A stretch of DNA of 43,152 nt from Deltaproteobacteria bacterium Ga0077539 (GCA_001465015.1 LNEO01000087.1:1-43152), one strand, 5' to 3'. Shown: positions 11,061-19,626, numbered from the stretch's first letter. A program made the numbers and translations. Notes: generated by a model from the sequence alone, not told the origin.

Positions 11061-11436
11061 ACGACGCACTGCTTGGGGCGCGGTCACTGTGAACCCGCTG
11101 TCGCGGTCGCGAACGGTTGTTCGCAGCGATGCGCACGGGGATTGCGCAGTTGGCGGCGCGGGGCGGGAGGCAGGCGCGACGCTCTACTCGGTATAGCGAC
11201 ACACGATTTCAATGGTCGCGAGGCTGCCGAGTGCGAGCGGATCGCAACCACCGCCGCGAGGGTGCGGTAGACCGCGACGAGCACGCGCGAAGGGCATCGC
11301 TGAGGCTTCCGCCGCACACCCGCTGTGGCGCCCCAGACACACGGCTGCCGTGGTCCGGGCGACGAAACGCGCTGGTTTCGCAGGAAAGTGGTTCGGGCAC
11401 AGCAGTTGCGTAACGCTTGGAACGCCACCCGTGTTG
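11061..11436. other. 376-bp intergenic stretch without a convincing gene
   Basis: Apart from the hairpin at 11109-11124 and a TAACGCT stretch at 11411-11417 that may be a -10 for the next gene, I see no supported feature. A minus-strand frame ending at 11184 (final residues SLATIEIVCRYTE) enters from opposite the next gene and has no start or family that I can support. Confidence 0.5.
11109..11124 (+). terminator. hairpin after hppA
   Basis: GCGAAC-GGTT-GTTCGC forms a perfect 6-bp stem with a four-base loop, 49 bases after the hppA stop. There is no T-run, so termination is only suggested. Confidence 0.3.
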
Positions 11437-12027
11437 ATGCCACGATTCGATCGAGTTCTCGCCTCCGCGATCGCGGTAAGCGCGCTCGCGCTGTCGACCG
11501 AGGCCGCCGCGCAGGGGAGTCCCCTCACCCGCGCCAACGCGCCAACGCCATCGATCTCGCTGCCGCTCACGCTGGAGGGGACGTTCGCCTCTCCCGAAGC
11601 GACCCTCGGGCAAGGCTTGTCCATCGTCGATCGCCAGAGCGCGGACCTCGATGGCGACGGGGACATGGATCTCTTGGTGTTCGTGGACGTCAGCGAAGGC
11701 TGGTCCCCCAGCGCGGCCAACGCGGCGCGCGGCGCGGTCGTGATCTATCGCGAAGGCGAGCGCGCGTGGCGTGGGCGCACGGTGGCGTCTGTTCCTGCGA
11801 TGCCGTTCGAGAGCACGTACAACTGGGGAGAGGTCGTCTCGACGAGCGGCACGGCGGGCACGACCGTTCGACTGCTCTACTCCGCTGCGCTGCGCGGCCG
11901 CTTCGCGCAGTGTGAGTATCGATTGCGCTTCGATCGCGACGGAATGCACATCCTCCGCGGCCCCGGCGCGCACGGCGCCCGCGTCTCGCGCTCGGGCCTC
12001 GCGCACAGGCGCCTCGCGCGCCGCTGA
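11437..12027 (+). CDS. secreted protein with one FG-GAP-like calcium motif
   Basis: A 196-residue protein starting at ATG 11437 (MPRFDRV); GTG 11431 is also in frame. The hydrophobic leader ends ALSTEAAAQ, a signal peptide with type I cleavage. The segment DLDGDGDMDLL has the DxDxDGxxD calcium-binding pattern of FG-GAP/VCBS repeats, but only one copy is present, so a complete beta-propeller is not encoded. The C-terminus is Arg-rich. The function is unknown; an exported protein is the only firm inference. Confidence 0.65.
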   Translation: MPRFDRVLASAIAVSALALSTEAAAQGSPLTRANAPTPSISLPLTLEGTFASPEATLGQGLSIVDRQSADLDGDGDMDLLVFVDVSEGWSPSAANAARGAVVIYREGERAWRGRTVASVPAMPFESTYNWGEVVSTSGTAGTTVRLLYSAALRGRFAQCEYRLRFDRDGMHILRGPGAHGARVSRSGLAHRRLARR

Positions 12028-12054
12028 GCGACCTGCGGGGGTTGCCGCGCCGCT

Positions 12055-12771
12055 CTACTCGCGGGTTTTCTTGCTCTTCTTCGGCTTCTTGCGAGGCCGC
12101 TCGACGGGCACGATCAGCACTTCTTGCGCGGGCACCTCTGCGTCGAGCGCGGCAGGGTCTTCGTCGGCTGACTTCTTCGCGGGGAGCGTTCGCGCCGGGA
12201 GGAGCTCGGACTCGGCCGACAGCTTCTTGGCGAGAAAGATCGCTGCGTCCAGTCGCTGAAAGTGTCGCGCGCGATAGAACTGCAGCGCGCGCTTGTTGTT
12301 CTCGGCGACCTCGAGCACGAGGTGCGTGCAGCCGCGGACGCGCGCTAGATGCTCGAGCTGCTCGAGGATGAACGATCCGATCCCCCGCCCCTGGTAGTCC
12401 GGCGAGACTGCGAGCTCTTCGACGAACATCGGGCGCATCTCGCGGCGCGAGAAGTACCGCTCGTTCATCCAGTTGTCCGCGCCCGAGATCTGAAACGCGC
12501 ACTCGGCGTAGCCGACGATGTCGCTCTTTTGGCTTTGGCCCTCGACCTCGAACAACAGCTGCTCGATCCCTGGCTGCTCGTACACATCGAGGAAGCGCTG
12601 CTTGGTGCGCGGCCGCTGGTACTCGACGGTCTCGCGATTGACGTCGCGAAACACGCGCTTGAGAAACTCCCACACGCGATTGAGGTCGCGCCGGTGCAGT
12701 CGTCGGACCTTCACGACGAGGTCCTCGATGGCCGCAGAAGTACTTTCGAACGACTCGCTCTCGTCGGTCAT
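12055..12771 (-). CDS. GNAT-family N-acetyltransferase with basic tail
   Basis: The protein has 238 residues from ATG 12771. The GNAT acetyl-CoA site is QGRGIG at 127-132, preceded by the beta4 segment PMFVEELAVSPDY and followed by LVLEVAENNKRALQFYRARHF. The catalytic domain spans about 20-185. A non-conserved tail of about 50 residues ends in a Lys/Arg-rich stretch (RPRKKPKKSKKTRE), which might bind nucleic acid or be a disordered extension. The substrate is unknown. The gene shares a short divergent promoter region with the TauE/SafE gene, and a TACACT hexamer lies nine bases before its ATG. Confidence 0.85.
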   Translation of the reverse strand: MTDESESFESTSAAIEDLVVKVRRLHRRDLNRVWEFLKRVFRDVNRETVEYQRPRTKQRFLDVYEQPGIEQLLFEVEGQSQKSDIVGYAECAFQISGADNWMNERYFSRREMRPMFVEELAVSPDYQGRGIGSFILEQLEHLARVRGCTHLVLEVAENNKRALQFYRARHFQRLDAAIFLAKKLSAESELLPARTLPAKKSADEDPAALDAEVPAQEVLIVPVERPRKKPKKSKKTRE

Positions 12772-12780
12772 GGGCGAGCG

Positions 12781-12786
12781 AGTGTA
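12781..12786 (-). promoter_or_regulatory. -10-like TACACT for the GNAT gene
   Basis: On the minus strand TACACT ends nine bases before ATG 12771, predicting a leader of about 3 nt. Confidence 0.4.
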
Positions 12787-12799
12787 GAGGTAGACGGCA

Positions 12800-13600
12800 T
12801 TGGAATGGACCCCGACTCGCGTCGCGCTGCTGGTGGTTGCGGCGTTTTGTGCCGGCGCCATCAATTCGATCGCGGGCGGGGGCAGCCTCTTGACCTTTCC
12901 GGCGCTGATCGCGGCGGGGTTCGATCCGCTGACGGCCAACGCCACGAGCACCGTAGCGCTGGTGCCCGGCTCGATCTCCGCCTGCTGGACCTACCGCCAG
13001 CACTTGCACGGGCAGTCCAAGCCGATCGTGCTCATGGCCCTTCCTTCATTCGTGGGAGGGCTGCTCGGGGCGGTGTTGTTGCTTCGCGCGGGGAGCACGA
13101 CCTTTGCGAAGCTGGTTCCCTGGCTCTTGCTCGGCGCGACGGGGCTATTTGCGTCGCAGGAGCTCCTGGCGCGATGGCGCGCTTCGCGGTCGAAGGACGA
13201 AGAGCTGCCCACCGAGGAAGCCGCGCTCGGAGCGGGGTCGATCGCCGCGCTCGTCTTCGTGCAGTTCATCGTGGCGCTATACGGCGGCTACTTCGGGGCG
13301 GGCATCGGCATCGCGATGCTCGCGGCGCTGTCGTTCGTCGGGATGCGCGACATTCACCGGATGAACGCGCTGAAAAACCTCGCCGCCGCCGTGATCAACG
13401 GGATCGGGGTGCTGCTCTTTCTCGGCGCCAACGCCGCGGATCGACCGGTCGCGGCGGTGATGGCCGTGGCGGCGATCGCCGGCGGCCGCAGCGGAGCGCG
13501 CCTCGCGCAGCGCGTCCGACCGATCACCGTGCGGCGGGGCGTGACGTTGGTCGGGCTCGTAATCACTGCGTTTCTGTTCGCGAAGAGCCTGCTAAGCTAG
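12800..13600 (+). CDS. TauE/SafE family anion exporter
   Basis: A 266-residue polytopic membrane protein. The N-terminal half carries the family signature region AGAINSIAGGGSLLTFPALI (about residues 15-34), and a second repeat appears near 155-175 (GGYFGAGIGIAML), consistent with the two-repeat TauE/SafE fold with about eight helices. Members export sulfite, sulfoacetate or other organic anions; the substrate here is unknown. The start is TTG 12800; no better start lies close by, and the divergent GNAT gene leaves only 28 bases. Four bases separate its stop from the next gene, so the two may be co-transcribed. Confidence 0.88.
   Translation: MEWTPTRVALLVVAAFCAGAINSIAGGGSLLTFPALIAAGFDPLTANATSTVALVPGSISACWTYRQHLHGQSKPIVLMALPSFVGGLLGAVLLLRAGSTTFAKLVPWLLLGATGLFASQELLARWRASRSKDEELPTEEAALGAGSIAALVFVQFIVALYGGYFGAGIGIAMLAALSFVGMRDIHRMNALKNLAAAVINGIGVLLFLGANAADRPVAAVMAVAAIAGGRSGARLAQRVRPITVRRGVTLVGLVITAFLFAKSLLS
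13593..13598 (+). promoter_or_regulatory. extended -10 TGC-TAAGCT, leaderless start predicted
   Basis: The hexamer overlaps the last codons of the TauE/SafE gene and ends six bases before GTG 13605, so transcription could begin exactly at the start codon. Confidence 0.45.
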
Positions 13601-13604
13601 GCGC

Positions 13605-14468
13605 GTGACCTATCGCCTCGTGCTGCCGCGGGGGCGACCTGCGCCTGTGGTGGTGGAGGTTCCGCACGCGGGGCTGAAGATCCCCGATTCTTTGCTGAGC
13701 GAGCTCGACTGCGAGCCGCGCGACGTTCTTCGCGACGCCGACACCTATGTGGACGAGCTGTTCTCCAACGCGCACGAGGTCGGCGCGACGCTGCTGGTGG
13801 CGGAGTGTTCGCGATACATCGTCGATCTCAACCGAGACGAGGACGACGTCGACGCCCTGACCGTTCCCGATCGGGTGACGTCGCCTTGTCGCCACGGGTC
13901 TACGGCGCTCTGCAATCACTCGCCGCGCGGCGTGATCTGGCGCGAGAGCACGGAGGGGCGAGCGCTCCTGCGAGCGCCGCTCTCGAACGCGGCCTTCGAG
14001 GCGCGGCTCGATAAGTTCTACCGCCCGTATCACCGCGCCCTCGCCCAGCGGCTCGACGAGCTGCGCGGGATCTTCGGCTTCGCGATCTTGCTGAGCGCGC
14101 ACTCGATGCCGGCCTACGGACGCGGCCCCGACGGCACGCGGGTCCGCCGCGCCGACGTGGTCCCCGGAACGCGCGGCCAGAGCACGGCGCACGGGTCGCT
14201 CATCGCGATGCTCGACACACACTTTCGAAGCGCCGGGCTCTCTGTGCGCCACGATGATCCATACCGCGGCGGGGCGACGACCGCGCGCTGGGGGCGCGTG
14301 CGCGAGGGCTACCACGGGATGCAGGTCGAGCTCAGCCGCGCGCTCTACATGGACGAAGGTTCGCTGCACCGAAAGCGCGACGGAATGCAGTGGCTCGCCA
14401 GGCTCTGTCACGAGCTGGTGCTCAAGCTCGCCGCCGTCGACGCGCGTGATCAGCTCGCGGCGCCGTGA
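13605..14468 (+). CDS. N-formylglutamate amidohydrolase family protein
   Basis: This 287-residue cytoplasmic protein matches the FGase family: VEVPHAG (17-23) with the first metal-ligand His, DADTYVDELF, SRYIVDLNRDE, LLSAHSMP and RALYMDE. FGase (HutG type) hydrolyses N-formylglutamate to formate and glutamate at the end of one histidine-degradation route. No other hut genes are nearby, so the physiological substrate is uncertain. GTG 13605 is the only sensible start; it lies four bases after the TauE/SafE gene and also has its own -10-like element. Confidence 0.88.
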   Translation: MTYRLVLPRGRPAPVVVEVPHAGLKIPDSLLSELDCEPRDVLRDADTYVDELFSNAHEVGATLLVAECSRYIVDLNRDEDDVDALTVPDRVTSPCRHGSTALCNHSPRGVIWRESTEGRALLRAPLSNAAFEARLDKFYRPYHRALAQRLDELRGIFGFAILLSAHSMPAYGRGPDGTRVRRADVVPGTRGQSTAHGSLIAMLDTHFRSAGLSVRHDDPYRGGATTARWGRVREGYHGMQVELSRALYMDEGSLHRKRDGMQWLARLCHELVLKLAAVDARDQLAAP

Positions 14469-14524
14469 CCCGAGCGCGTGTCCGGCGCCGTTCGAACGCG
14501 GCCTTCGGGACCGCGTATCGGACG

Positions 14525-15568
14525 TCACTCGACGGTGAGCGAGCCCGCGGCGATCTGCCGTCGCAGCGCCTCGACGCGCTCGACCACGGACGGCGCGAGG
14601 TGCCGCGCGTGCGGGCCGCGCGAGACCCAGTCGATCCCGCCATCGCGCACGGCAAACGTGCGGATGCCCCCGGGCCCCCTCGGAAATCGCCCGCCCGCGA
14701 CCGCACCGATCGTGTCGAACACCGCGACGTCCACGCGCTTGATCATCGAGGTGAGCACCGCGTCGGGCATCTCGTCGTATTGATCGGCGTCGACGCCGAT
14801 CGCGAAGCGTCGAAGGCGGTGGGCAGCGACGAACACGCCGTGGCCCGTGGTGCCCGAGGCGTGAAAGATCACGTCGACTCCTTGGGCGTACTGCGCGCTC
14901 GCGAGCGCCTCGCCGCGGGCCGGGTCACGAAAGGCGTTTGGTGTGCTGCCGGCGTACGCCGCGCTCACGACGCACTCGGGGCACACCGCGCGCACGCCAG
15001 CACGATATCCGCGCTCGAACTTTCGGATCAGCGGGATATCCATCCCCCCCACGAATCCGACGCGCCGACTTCGCGACGTGAGCGCGGCCGCTGCGCCGAC
15101 GAGAAACGTGCCTTCTTCCTCGCGAAATCCTAGGCCAACGACGTTTGCAGGCGGCGCGCCTCGCTCGGGTGGCGCGTAGTCCACGCAGGCGAATTTCACC
15201 GCCACGTAGTCGCGCGCGACCTCGTCGATGTCCCTCGAGAACATGTACCCGACGCCGATGACCAGGTCGAAGCCGCGGGCTCCAAACAATCTCAACGCGG
15301 ACACGCGATCATCGGCGTCCATGGGCTCGACGTACTCGACGATAGCTCCGAGCTCGGCTCGGGCTCGAGCGAGGCCGGCGTACGCCGCGTCGTTGAAGCT
15401 CTTGTCGCCGCGGCCGCCCACGTCGAACACGAGGCCGACGCGGATGGCGCGCAGCCCCGCAGGAGGCGCGCTCGTCGCCGCCGTCGGGTCGGGCCGTCGC
15501 GCAGGCAGGGCGCACGTCACCGCGCAGAGCGCGATCGCAGCCAACGCGTTTCGTCGCAGAGAAAGCAT
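14525..15568 (-). CDS. BMP/PnrA-family substrate-binding lipoprotein
   Basis: The protein has 347 residues from ATG 15568. A short signal peptide ends AVTC, with the lipidated Cys at 19. The mature part has the basic membrane protein (BMP) family features: VGLVFDVGGRGDKSFNDAAYAGL, an FVGGMDIPLIRKFERGYRAG segment and GVDVIFHASGTTGHG. Family members bind nucleosides or similar ligands for ABC importers. No permease or ATPase gene is adjacent, so it is either an orphan component or a sensor. It is divergent from the duplicated operon. Confidence 0.9.
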   Translation of the reverse strand: MLSLRRNALAAIALCAVTCALPARRPDPTAATSAPPAGLRAIRVGLVFDVGGRGDKSFNDAAYAGLARARAELGAIVEYVEPMDADDRVSALRLFGARGFDLVIGVGYMFSRDIDEVARDYVAVKFACVDYAPPERGAPPANVVGLGFREEEGTFLVGAAAALTSRSRRVGFVGGMDIPLIRKFERGYRAGVRAVCPECVVSAAYAGSTPNAFRDPARGEALASAQYAQGVDVIFHASGTTGHGVFVAAHRLRRFAIGVDADQYDEMPDAVLTSMIKRVDVAVFDTIGAVAGGRFPRGPGGIRTFAVRDGGIDWVSRGPHARHLAPSVVERVEALRRQIAAGSLTVE

Positions 15569-15580
15569 CAGACAGCACGG

Positions 15581-15586
15581 AGGATA
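15581..15586 (-). promoter_or_regulatory. extended -10 TGC-TATCCT for the BMP gene
   Basis: On the minus strand TG-C-TATCCT ends 12 bases before ATG 15568, predicting a leader of about 6 nt. Confidence 0.4.
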
Positions 15587-15658
15587 GCAGTCGATGACGT
15601 CGACCGACGCCGCGTCGCGAGGGCGAATTGGAAATGGTCGTGGCGAGCGACCCTGCGC

Positions 15659-15664
15659 TAGCAT
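15659..15664 (+). promoter_or_regulatory. -10-like TAGCAT, operon promoter, near-leaderless
   Basis: TAGCAT ends seven bases before ATG 15672 and overlaps the alternative ATG 15664, which argues that 15672 is the real start. Confidence 0.45.
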
Positions 15665-15671
15665 GGGCGCG

Positions 15672-16604
15672 ATGAAAGCCGGGTCACGCGCGCGCGCATC
15701 GCGCTTGCTGTTCGCGCTGTCTCTCTCGTGCGTCGCGCTGTGCGCGTCGCGCGAGGCGCGTGCTCAGCAGGGCGAAGAGCTGTCCCGCGCAGAGCGTGAC
15801 GAGGTCGCCCGCACGCATTTTCGCGCAGGATCGAGGTTCTTCGATCAGCGCCGGTTCGCGGAGGCGGCCGGCGAGTTCGAGCTCGTCTTCGAGCTCATCG
15901 GTCAGGGCGCGCTGATGTTCAACGCGGGGCGCTCGTGGGAGGCCGCAGGACGGTGGCGCGAAGCCATCCGGGCGTATCGAAGGTTTCTCGAGACGCGGGA
16001 GGTCGGGGCTGCGCGCGCTTCCCTCGAGGCGTCGATTCGTACGCTCGAGCAGCGCGTGGCCGACGAAGAGCGCGCTGCCGCTGCCGCAGCGCAACGAACG
16101 AGCGTTGGCTGTCCCGAGCCAGGCGCGAGCGCTTCGGCGAACGCTACCGCGACGTCGAGCGCGAGCGCCGCGAACACAGCGCAGACCGCTTCAACCGGTG
16201 CGATCGCGTCGACCGCGATGCCGTCGTCGAGCGCATCGCTGATGCAACTGCAGACGAGGGTCACCTATCAGCACCGGACGCTCGACGCCACAGCGCCGTG
16301 GGTGCTCTTGGGCGTGGGCGGCGTGATCGGCGGGCTTTCTGTCTGGCAAGCGGCGTCGTACACGATCGACTCGGCGCGGGTGCAAAGCGCGACGACCTGG
16401 AGCGCGGACCTCACCATCGCGCAGGACAGCGCCCGGGAGGCTTCACGAAACGCGATCCTCGGAGGGTCGATCGGAGGCGTGTTCTTGGCGACGTCGGTGC
16501 TCTGGTTCGCGTTGCGAGGGCGGGGAGAGCGGCGCGAAGAGGTGCTTCGAACCGCGTGGGTGGCGCCGTCACCCGGCGGCGTGATCGCAGGAGGGAGGTT
16601 TTGA
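15672..16604 (+). CDS. TPR-like envelope protein A of a duplicated module
   Basis: A 310-residue protein with a signal peptide (1-31, ending AREARAQ). Residues 45-110 form TPR-like helices (FRAGSRFFDQRRFAEAAGEFE...AIRAYRRFLE), followed by a charged helix (118-140) and a Ser/Thr/Ala-rich linker (150-190). Two C-terminal hydrophobic segments (about 209-230 and 261-281) suggest membrane anchoring, with a basic segment RGRGERREE after the second. It is homologous throughout to the protein at 17572-18495, with the same domain order. It is the first gene of a four-gene operon; its stop overlaps the next start (TGATG). No characterised family is recognised; the TPR part suggests protein-protein contact. 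Confidence 0.75.
   Translation: MKAGSRARASRLLFALSLSCVALCASREARAQQGEELSRAERDEVARTHFRAGSRFFDQRRFAEAAGEFELVFELIGQGALMFNAGRSWEAAGRWREAIRAYRRFLETREVGAARASLEASIRTLEQRVADEERAAAAAAQRTSVGCPEPGASASANATATSSASAANTAQTASTGAIASTAMPSSSASLMQLQTRVTYQHRTLDATAPWVLLGVGGVIGGLSVWQAASYTIDSARVQSATTWSADLTIAQDSAREASRNAILGGSIGGVFLATSVLWFALRGRGERREEVLRTAWVAPSPGGVIAGGRF
16594..16598 (+). promoter_or_regulatory. Shine-Dalgarno GGAGG for the Cys-rich lipoprotein at 16604
   Basis: GGAGG lies five bases before ATG 16604, inside the last codons of the preceding gene, supporting translational coupling. Confidence 0.5.
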
Positions 16605-17575
16605 TGCGCGCGCTCGTCGCGATCCTCGCAGGGCTGTTCGCGGTGACAGTCGGGGCGTGTGTTCCTCAACCAGCGTCCAGCGGAGCGGTGCAGTGCGGCG
16701 AAGGAAACATCTGCCCGCCAGCGTTCGAGTGTCGATTCGGTCGCTGCTGTCGCGCGAGCGCCACGCTCGCAGAGTGTCCGACGGAGGCAAACGTGCCACG
16801 AGTCGACGACGGGAGCCTCACGTGTGACGACGAAGGTCGTTGTCCCGACGCGCACGGCTACGAGTGCAGACAAGGGCGCTATTGCTGTCCGCGCGACGGC
16901 AACCCCGCCACCGGTCCGTGCGCGCGCGGCGCCGTCGGAATGCCCTGCACCGCCGCCACGACCTGCCTCGCGCCGAGCGCTGCGTTGCTCGACGGAGGAG
17001 TCACCCCAGGCCTTTGCCGCCGCAGCGTTCCGCTCCTGTTGGGGTTGCAGTTTTCGCTGCAGAACGGCTACTGCAGCTCCAACTGCAACACGCAGCGACT
17101 CGACAGCTGCGGTGCCACGGGGGTTTGCATCGGTCTTGGCGAGGAATCGGGCTGCGTGGCTCGCTGTCGACTGCCCGTCGGCCAGGACTTCGGCCCCTGC
17201 CGAACCGAGCCCAACGGACAATCGCCCTCGCCATACGTCTGCCTCCCGCTCGCGCCCGGCGACCGCACGAACCGCGAAGGGTACTGCTATCCCGACTGCA
17301 CCGTGAGCCCGGCGCTGTGCGAGGGCTTGCCGTGCAACGCACAGACGCACCAGTGCGAAGCGCGGTGCACTTCAACTTCGTGCCAGGCGGGCCAACGATG
17401 CAACACGCTGACCGGCGTTTGCGAAGCGCGGCCCTGCGGCCCCGATTCGCCCTGCGCGATGGGCACCGTGTGCAACGTGACCCGTCGTTGCGTCCCGGAC
17501 TGTCGAGTCACGCCGTCGACCTGCACGCGTCTGCAGCGCTGCAATGGGACGACAGGGTTGTGTGGTTTGCTATGA
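16604..17575 (+). CDS. Cys-rich lipoprotein B of a duplicated module
   Basis: A 323-residue protein with a lipobox VGAC (Cys19), so probably a lipid-anchored envelope protein. The mature part is very Cys-rich, in units such as CPPAFECRFGRCC, CPDAHGYECRQGRYCC and later CQAGQRCNTLTGVC and CAMGTVCNVTRRC, likely disulfide-bonded. It is homologous to 18504-19511, sharing the opening two CxxxxCRxxRCC units. Its ATG overlaps the upstream stop and its own stop overlaps the next start (ATGA). The function is unknown; Cys-rich surface proteins of this style are common in Myxococcota. Confidence 0.75.
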   Translation: MRALVAILAGLFAVTVGACVPQPASSGAVQCGEGNICPPAFECRFGRCCRASATLAECPTEANVPRVDDGSLTCDDEGRCPDAHGYECRQGRYCCPRDGNPATGPCARGAVGMPCTAATTCLAPSAALLDGGVTPGLCRRSVPLLLGLQFSLQNGYCSSNCNTQRLDSCGATGVCIGLGEESGCVARCRLPVGQDFGPCRTEPNGQSPSPYVCLPLAPGDRTNREGYCYPDCTVSPALCEGLPCNAQTHQCEARCTSTSCQAGQRCNTLTGVCEARPCGPDSPCAMGTVCNVTRRCVPDCRVTPSTCTRLQRCNGTTGLCGLL

Positions 17576-18495
17576 AGCGCTCGCTCTTCGCGTTTGCGTT
17601 GCTCGCCTCGGCTCCGCGGATCGCGGATGCGCAGACCTCGGTCTCGCAGAGCCTCCCCCAGAACGTGCGCACCGAGCTCGGGCGCGCGCATTTTCGCACG
17701 GGGATGCAGTACTACGCGCTCAACCGGTTCAGCGAGGCAGCGGTCGAGTTCGAGCGGGTCTACGAGTTCACCGGGCAGAGCGACATCCTCTACAACATCG
17801 CGAGAGCCCACGACGCGGCGGGACAATTCACGCGCGCGGCAGAGGCGTACGACCGCTACCTCGCGACGCTCGCGACCGAAGACAGCGCCCGCGTCAATCG
17901 ACAGGACATCGAGCGACTCCGTGATCGAGCACGGGAGCAAGCGGCGCGCAGCGCGCGGCCCCAAGCGGCGGCCGCTCGATGTGTTCCGCTCGAGACCGGC
18001 ACGGCGAGCACGTCCGATGGCAACGCATCCACGACGAGCGGCGCCGAGACGAGCTCCCCCGACACAAGCGTAGGTTCGACGTCCGCCGCGCGTGCGCCGC
18101 GCAGCGCCGCGCCGCCGTTGCTGCAGCTTCGAACGCAGGTCGTCTTCGAGCGCTCGGCGTTCAACGAGGTCGGACCGTGGGTCACGCTCAGCGCAGGAGC
18201 GATCGTCGCAGGGTTCGGCGCGTGGCAGACCACCGTCGCGGTCGGACAACGCGCGCTCGTCGCGCAGGCAAACGCCGGTGACCGCGCGGGATGGACGGCC
18301 GATGTCGACCGGGCAAACAGCGAGTTTCCGACGTCGAGCGCCCTCGGCTGGGGGCTCTCGATCGGCGGAGGCGTCGCGCTGACCGCGGGCATCACGTGGC
18401 TCCTGGCCCGCGGGCGCGGCGTCAGGCGCGAGGTCATCATCGCTGCGGCACCACAATTCAACGGCGGATCGCTCGTGATCGGAGCGCGATTTTGA
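17572..18495 (+). CDS. TPR-like envelope protein C, paralogue of A
   Basis: A 307-residue protein with a signal peptide (1-20, ending RIADA). TPR-like helices (38-100: HFRTGMQYYALNRFSEAAVEFE, then AAEAYDRYLAT), a helical segment (105-130), a Ser/Thr-rich linker (140-180) and two hydrophobic segments (about 202-222 and 258-279), then RGRGVRRE. The order and many residues match the protein at 15672-16604. Its ATG overlaps the preceding stop by four bases, so it is translationally coupled. It is probably anchored in the membrane with the TPR part in the periplasm, though topology is inferred only. Confidence 0.75.
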   Translation: MKRSLFAFALLASAPRIADAQTSVSQSLPQNVRTELGRAHFRTGMQYYALNRFSEAAVEFERVYEFTGQSDILYNIARAHDAAGQFTRAAEAYDRYLATLATEDSARVNRQDIERLRDRAREQAARSARPQAAAARCVPLETGTASTSDGNASTTSGAETSSPDTSVGSTSAARAPRSAAPPLLQLRTQVVFERSAFNEVGPWVTLSAGAIVAGFGAWQTTVAVGQRALVAQANAGDRAGWTADVDRANSEFPTSSALGWGLSIGGGVALTAGITWLLARGRGVRREVIIAAAPQFNGGSLVIGARF

Positions 18496-18503
18496 GCGAC
18501 GCG

Positions 18504-19511
18504 ATGCGCCGAACACCCGCGCTCGTCGCGGCGCTCTTCTGGGCGGCCTCGATCGGCGGCTGCAGCGCGCCGACGCTCGATCGGGTCGGGGCCATTCGCT
18601 GCGCGACCGACCGCGGACCAGGATGCCCTCCGGGCTATTCGTGTCGCTACAATCGTTGCTGCCCGAGCAACACCGACGCTGGCGCGTGCCCGGTGAGCAT
18701 CGACGACGATGGGTCGGTGCGCTGCGGCGCGGGCCAATTCTGCCCAGGCGGGCTCACGTGTCGCTTCGATCGATGCTGTCCCGCGACGCCGACTGCGACC
18801 GGTCCGTGCTCGCTGCAGCGCATCGGCGCTCCCTGTGAAAACGACGCGTCGTGCGGCGCGGAGCTCGAGTGCTCGACGAGCGCGAACGAAGGCGCGCCTC
18901 GCTTGCCTGGCGGGTACTGCTCGAACAGACAAGCCTGCAATCCGATGGACCCGAACTCGTGCGGTCCGCTCGGGTTGTGCCTCGGACAGAGCTGCTTTGC
19001 GCGCTGCACGATCGCGGCAGGGGTCAACTTCGGCGGATGTCGCGACGACGCGATGGGGCGGTTCTACACGTGCCAACCGATCTCTGCGGATCCGACGTCG
19101 ACCGACGGGATCTGCCTCCCCGATTGTCGCACGATGGGCGGTCCGGCCGCGGTGTGTCCGGCGTCCTTCACCTGCGACGAGTCGAACGGGTTCTGCACTC
19201 CCGTCGTGACGTGCACCAACCTCAATCAGTGCCCGAACGTCAGCTACGAGTGCGCCTCGAACCGCTGCGTCCAGCGATACATCCCTTGCGCTTCGGACGC
19301 GGCGTGCACCGACGGACGCTCGAACCCTCCGCGGGCCGTGTGCCAACCGCATCCGAACTGGACCGGCATGAACGGCGGCGTGTGCGTGCTCAACACCGGC
19401 GGGCGAAGTTGCACGGGAATCACCTGCGCAAACTCGCTCGAGCAGAACGGGGTTCGGTATCGGTTCCCGTGCCTCGAGGGCGTCTGCGTGATCACGTTCG
19501 AGCGGCTGTAG
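18504..19511 (+). CDS. Cys-rich lipoprotein D, paralogue of B
   Basis: A 335-residue protein with a lipobox IGGC (Cys20). The mature protein is Cys-rich: CPPGYSCRYNRCC, CPGGLTCRFDRCC, then CSLQRIGAPC, aligning with the start of 16604-17575; the later halves diverge more. It starts eight bases after the preceding gene (ATG 18504; TTG 18492 overlapping the stop is possible). It ends the operon, followed at once by a hairpin and by palindromic element copy 2. Function unknown; it probably works with the neighbouring TPR protein, as does its paralogue. Confidence 0.75.
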   Translation: MRRTPALVAALFWAASIGGCSAPTLDRVGAIRCATDRGPGCPPGYSCRYNRCCPSNTDAGACPVSIDDDGSVRCGAGQFCPGGLTCRFDRCCPATPTATGPCSLQRIGAPCENDASCGAELECSTSANEGAPRLPGGYCSNRQACNPMDPNSCGPLGLCLGQSCFARCTIAAGVNFGGCRDDAMGRFYTCQPISADPTSTDGICLPDCRTMGGPAAVCPASFTCDESNGFCTPVVTCTNLNQCPNVSYECASNRCVQRYIPCASDAACTDGRSNPPRAVCQPHPNWTGMNGGVCVLNTGGRSCTGITCANSLEQNGVRYRFPCLEGVCVITFERL

Positions 19512-19512
19512 A

Positions 19513-19534
19513 GCGGAGCCTATCGCGGCTCCGC
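19513..19534 (+). terminator. hairpin after the duplicated operon
   Basis: Arms GCGGAGCC (19513-19520) and GGCTCCGC (19527-19534) pair perfectly over 8 bp around TATCGC, two bases after the stop. No T-run follows. The second arm runs into palindromic element copy 2, as in the hairpin after the SRPBCC gene. Confidence 0.5.
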
Positions 19535-19611
19535 CTTCCGTTGGCTACACGCAACGCAAGATTCCCTGGATATTTCCCAGGAGATTGCGCGTGGCGTGTA
19601 GTCCTTCCAAC
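19528..19611 (+). repeat. palindromic 3'-end element, copy 2 (diverged)
   Basis: The left part (19528-19552) matches the reverse complement of 132-156 at 23 of 25 positions, and the right part (19590-19611) is a near match to the other arm. The middle is longer (about 37 bases) and contains its own small stem CCTGG/CCAGG. It is oriented with, and lies directly downstream of, the plus-strand operon. Confidence 0.65.
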
Positions 19612-19626
19612 GGGGCGTCGCTCGAC

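Noticed and set aside
11184..11720. Minus-strand frame ending SLATIEIVCRYTE
   Set aside because: Most of it is antisense to the secreted FG-GAP-like gene; no start, Shine-Dalgarno or family supports it.
12349..13608. 419-codon plus-strand frame across the GNAT and TauE/SafE genes
   Set aside because: It overlaps two well-supported genes and shows no domain.
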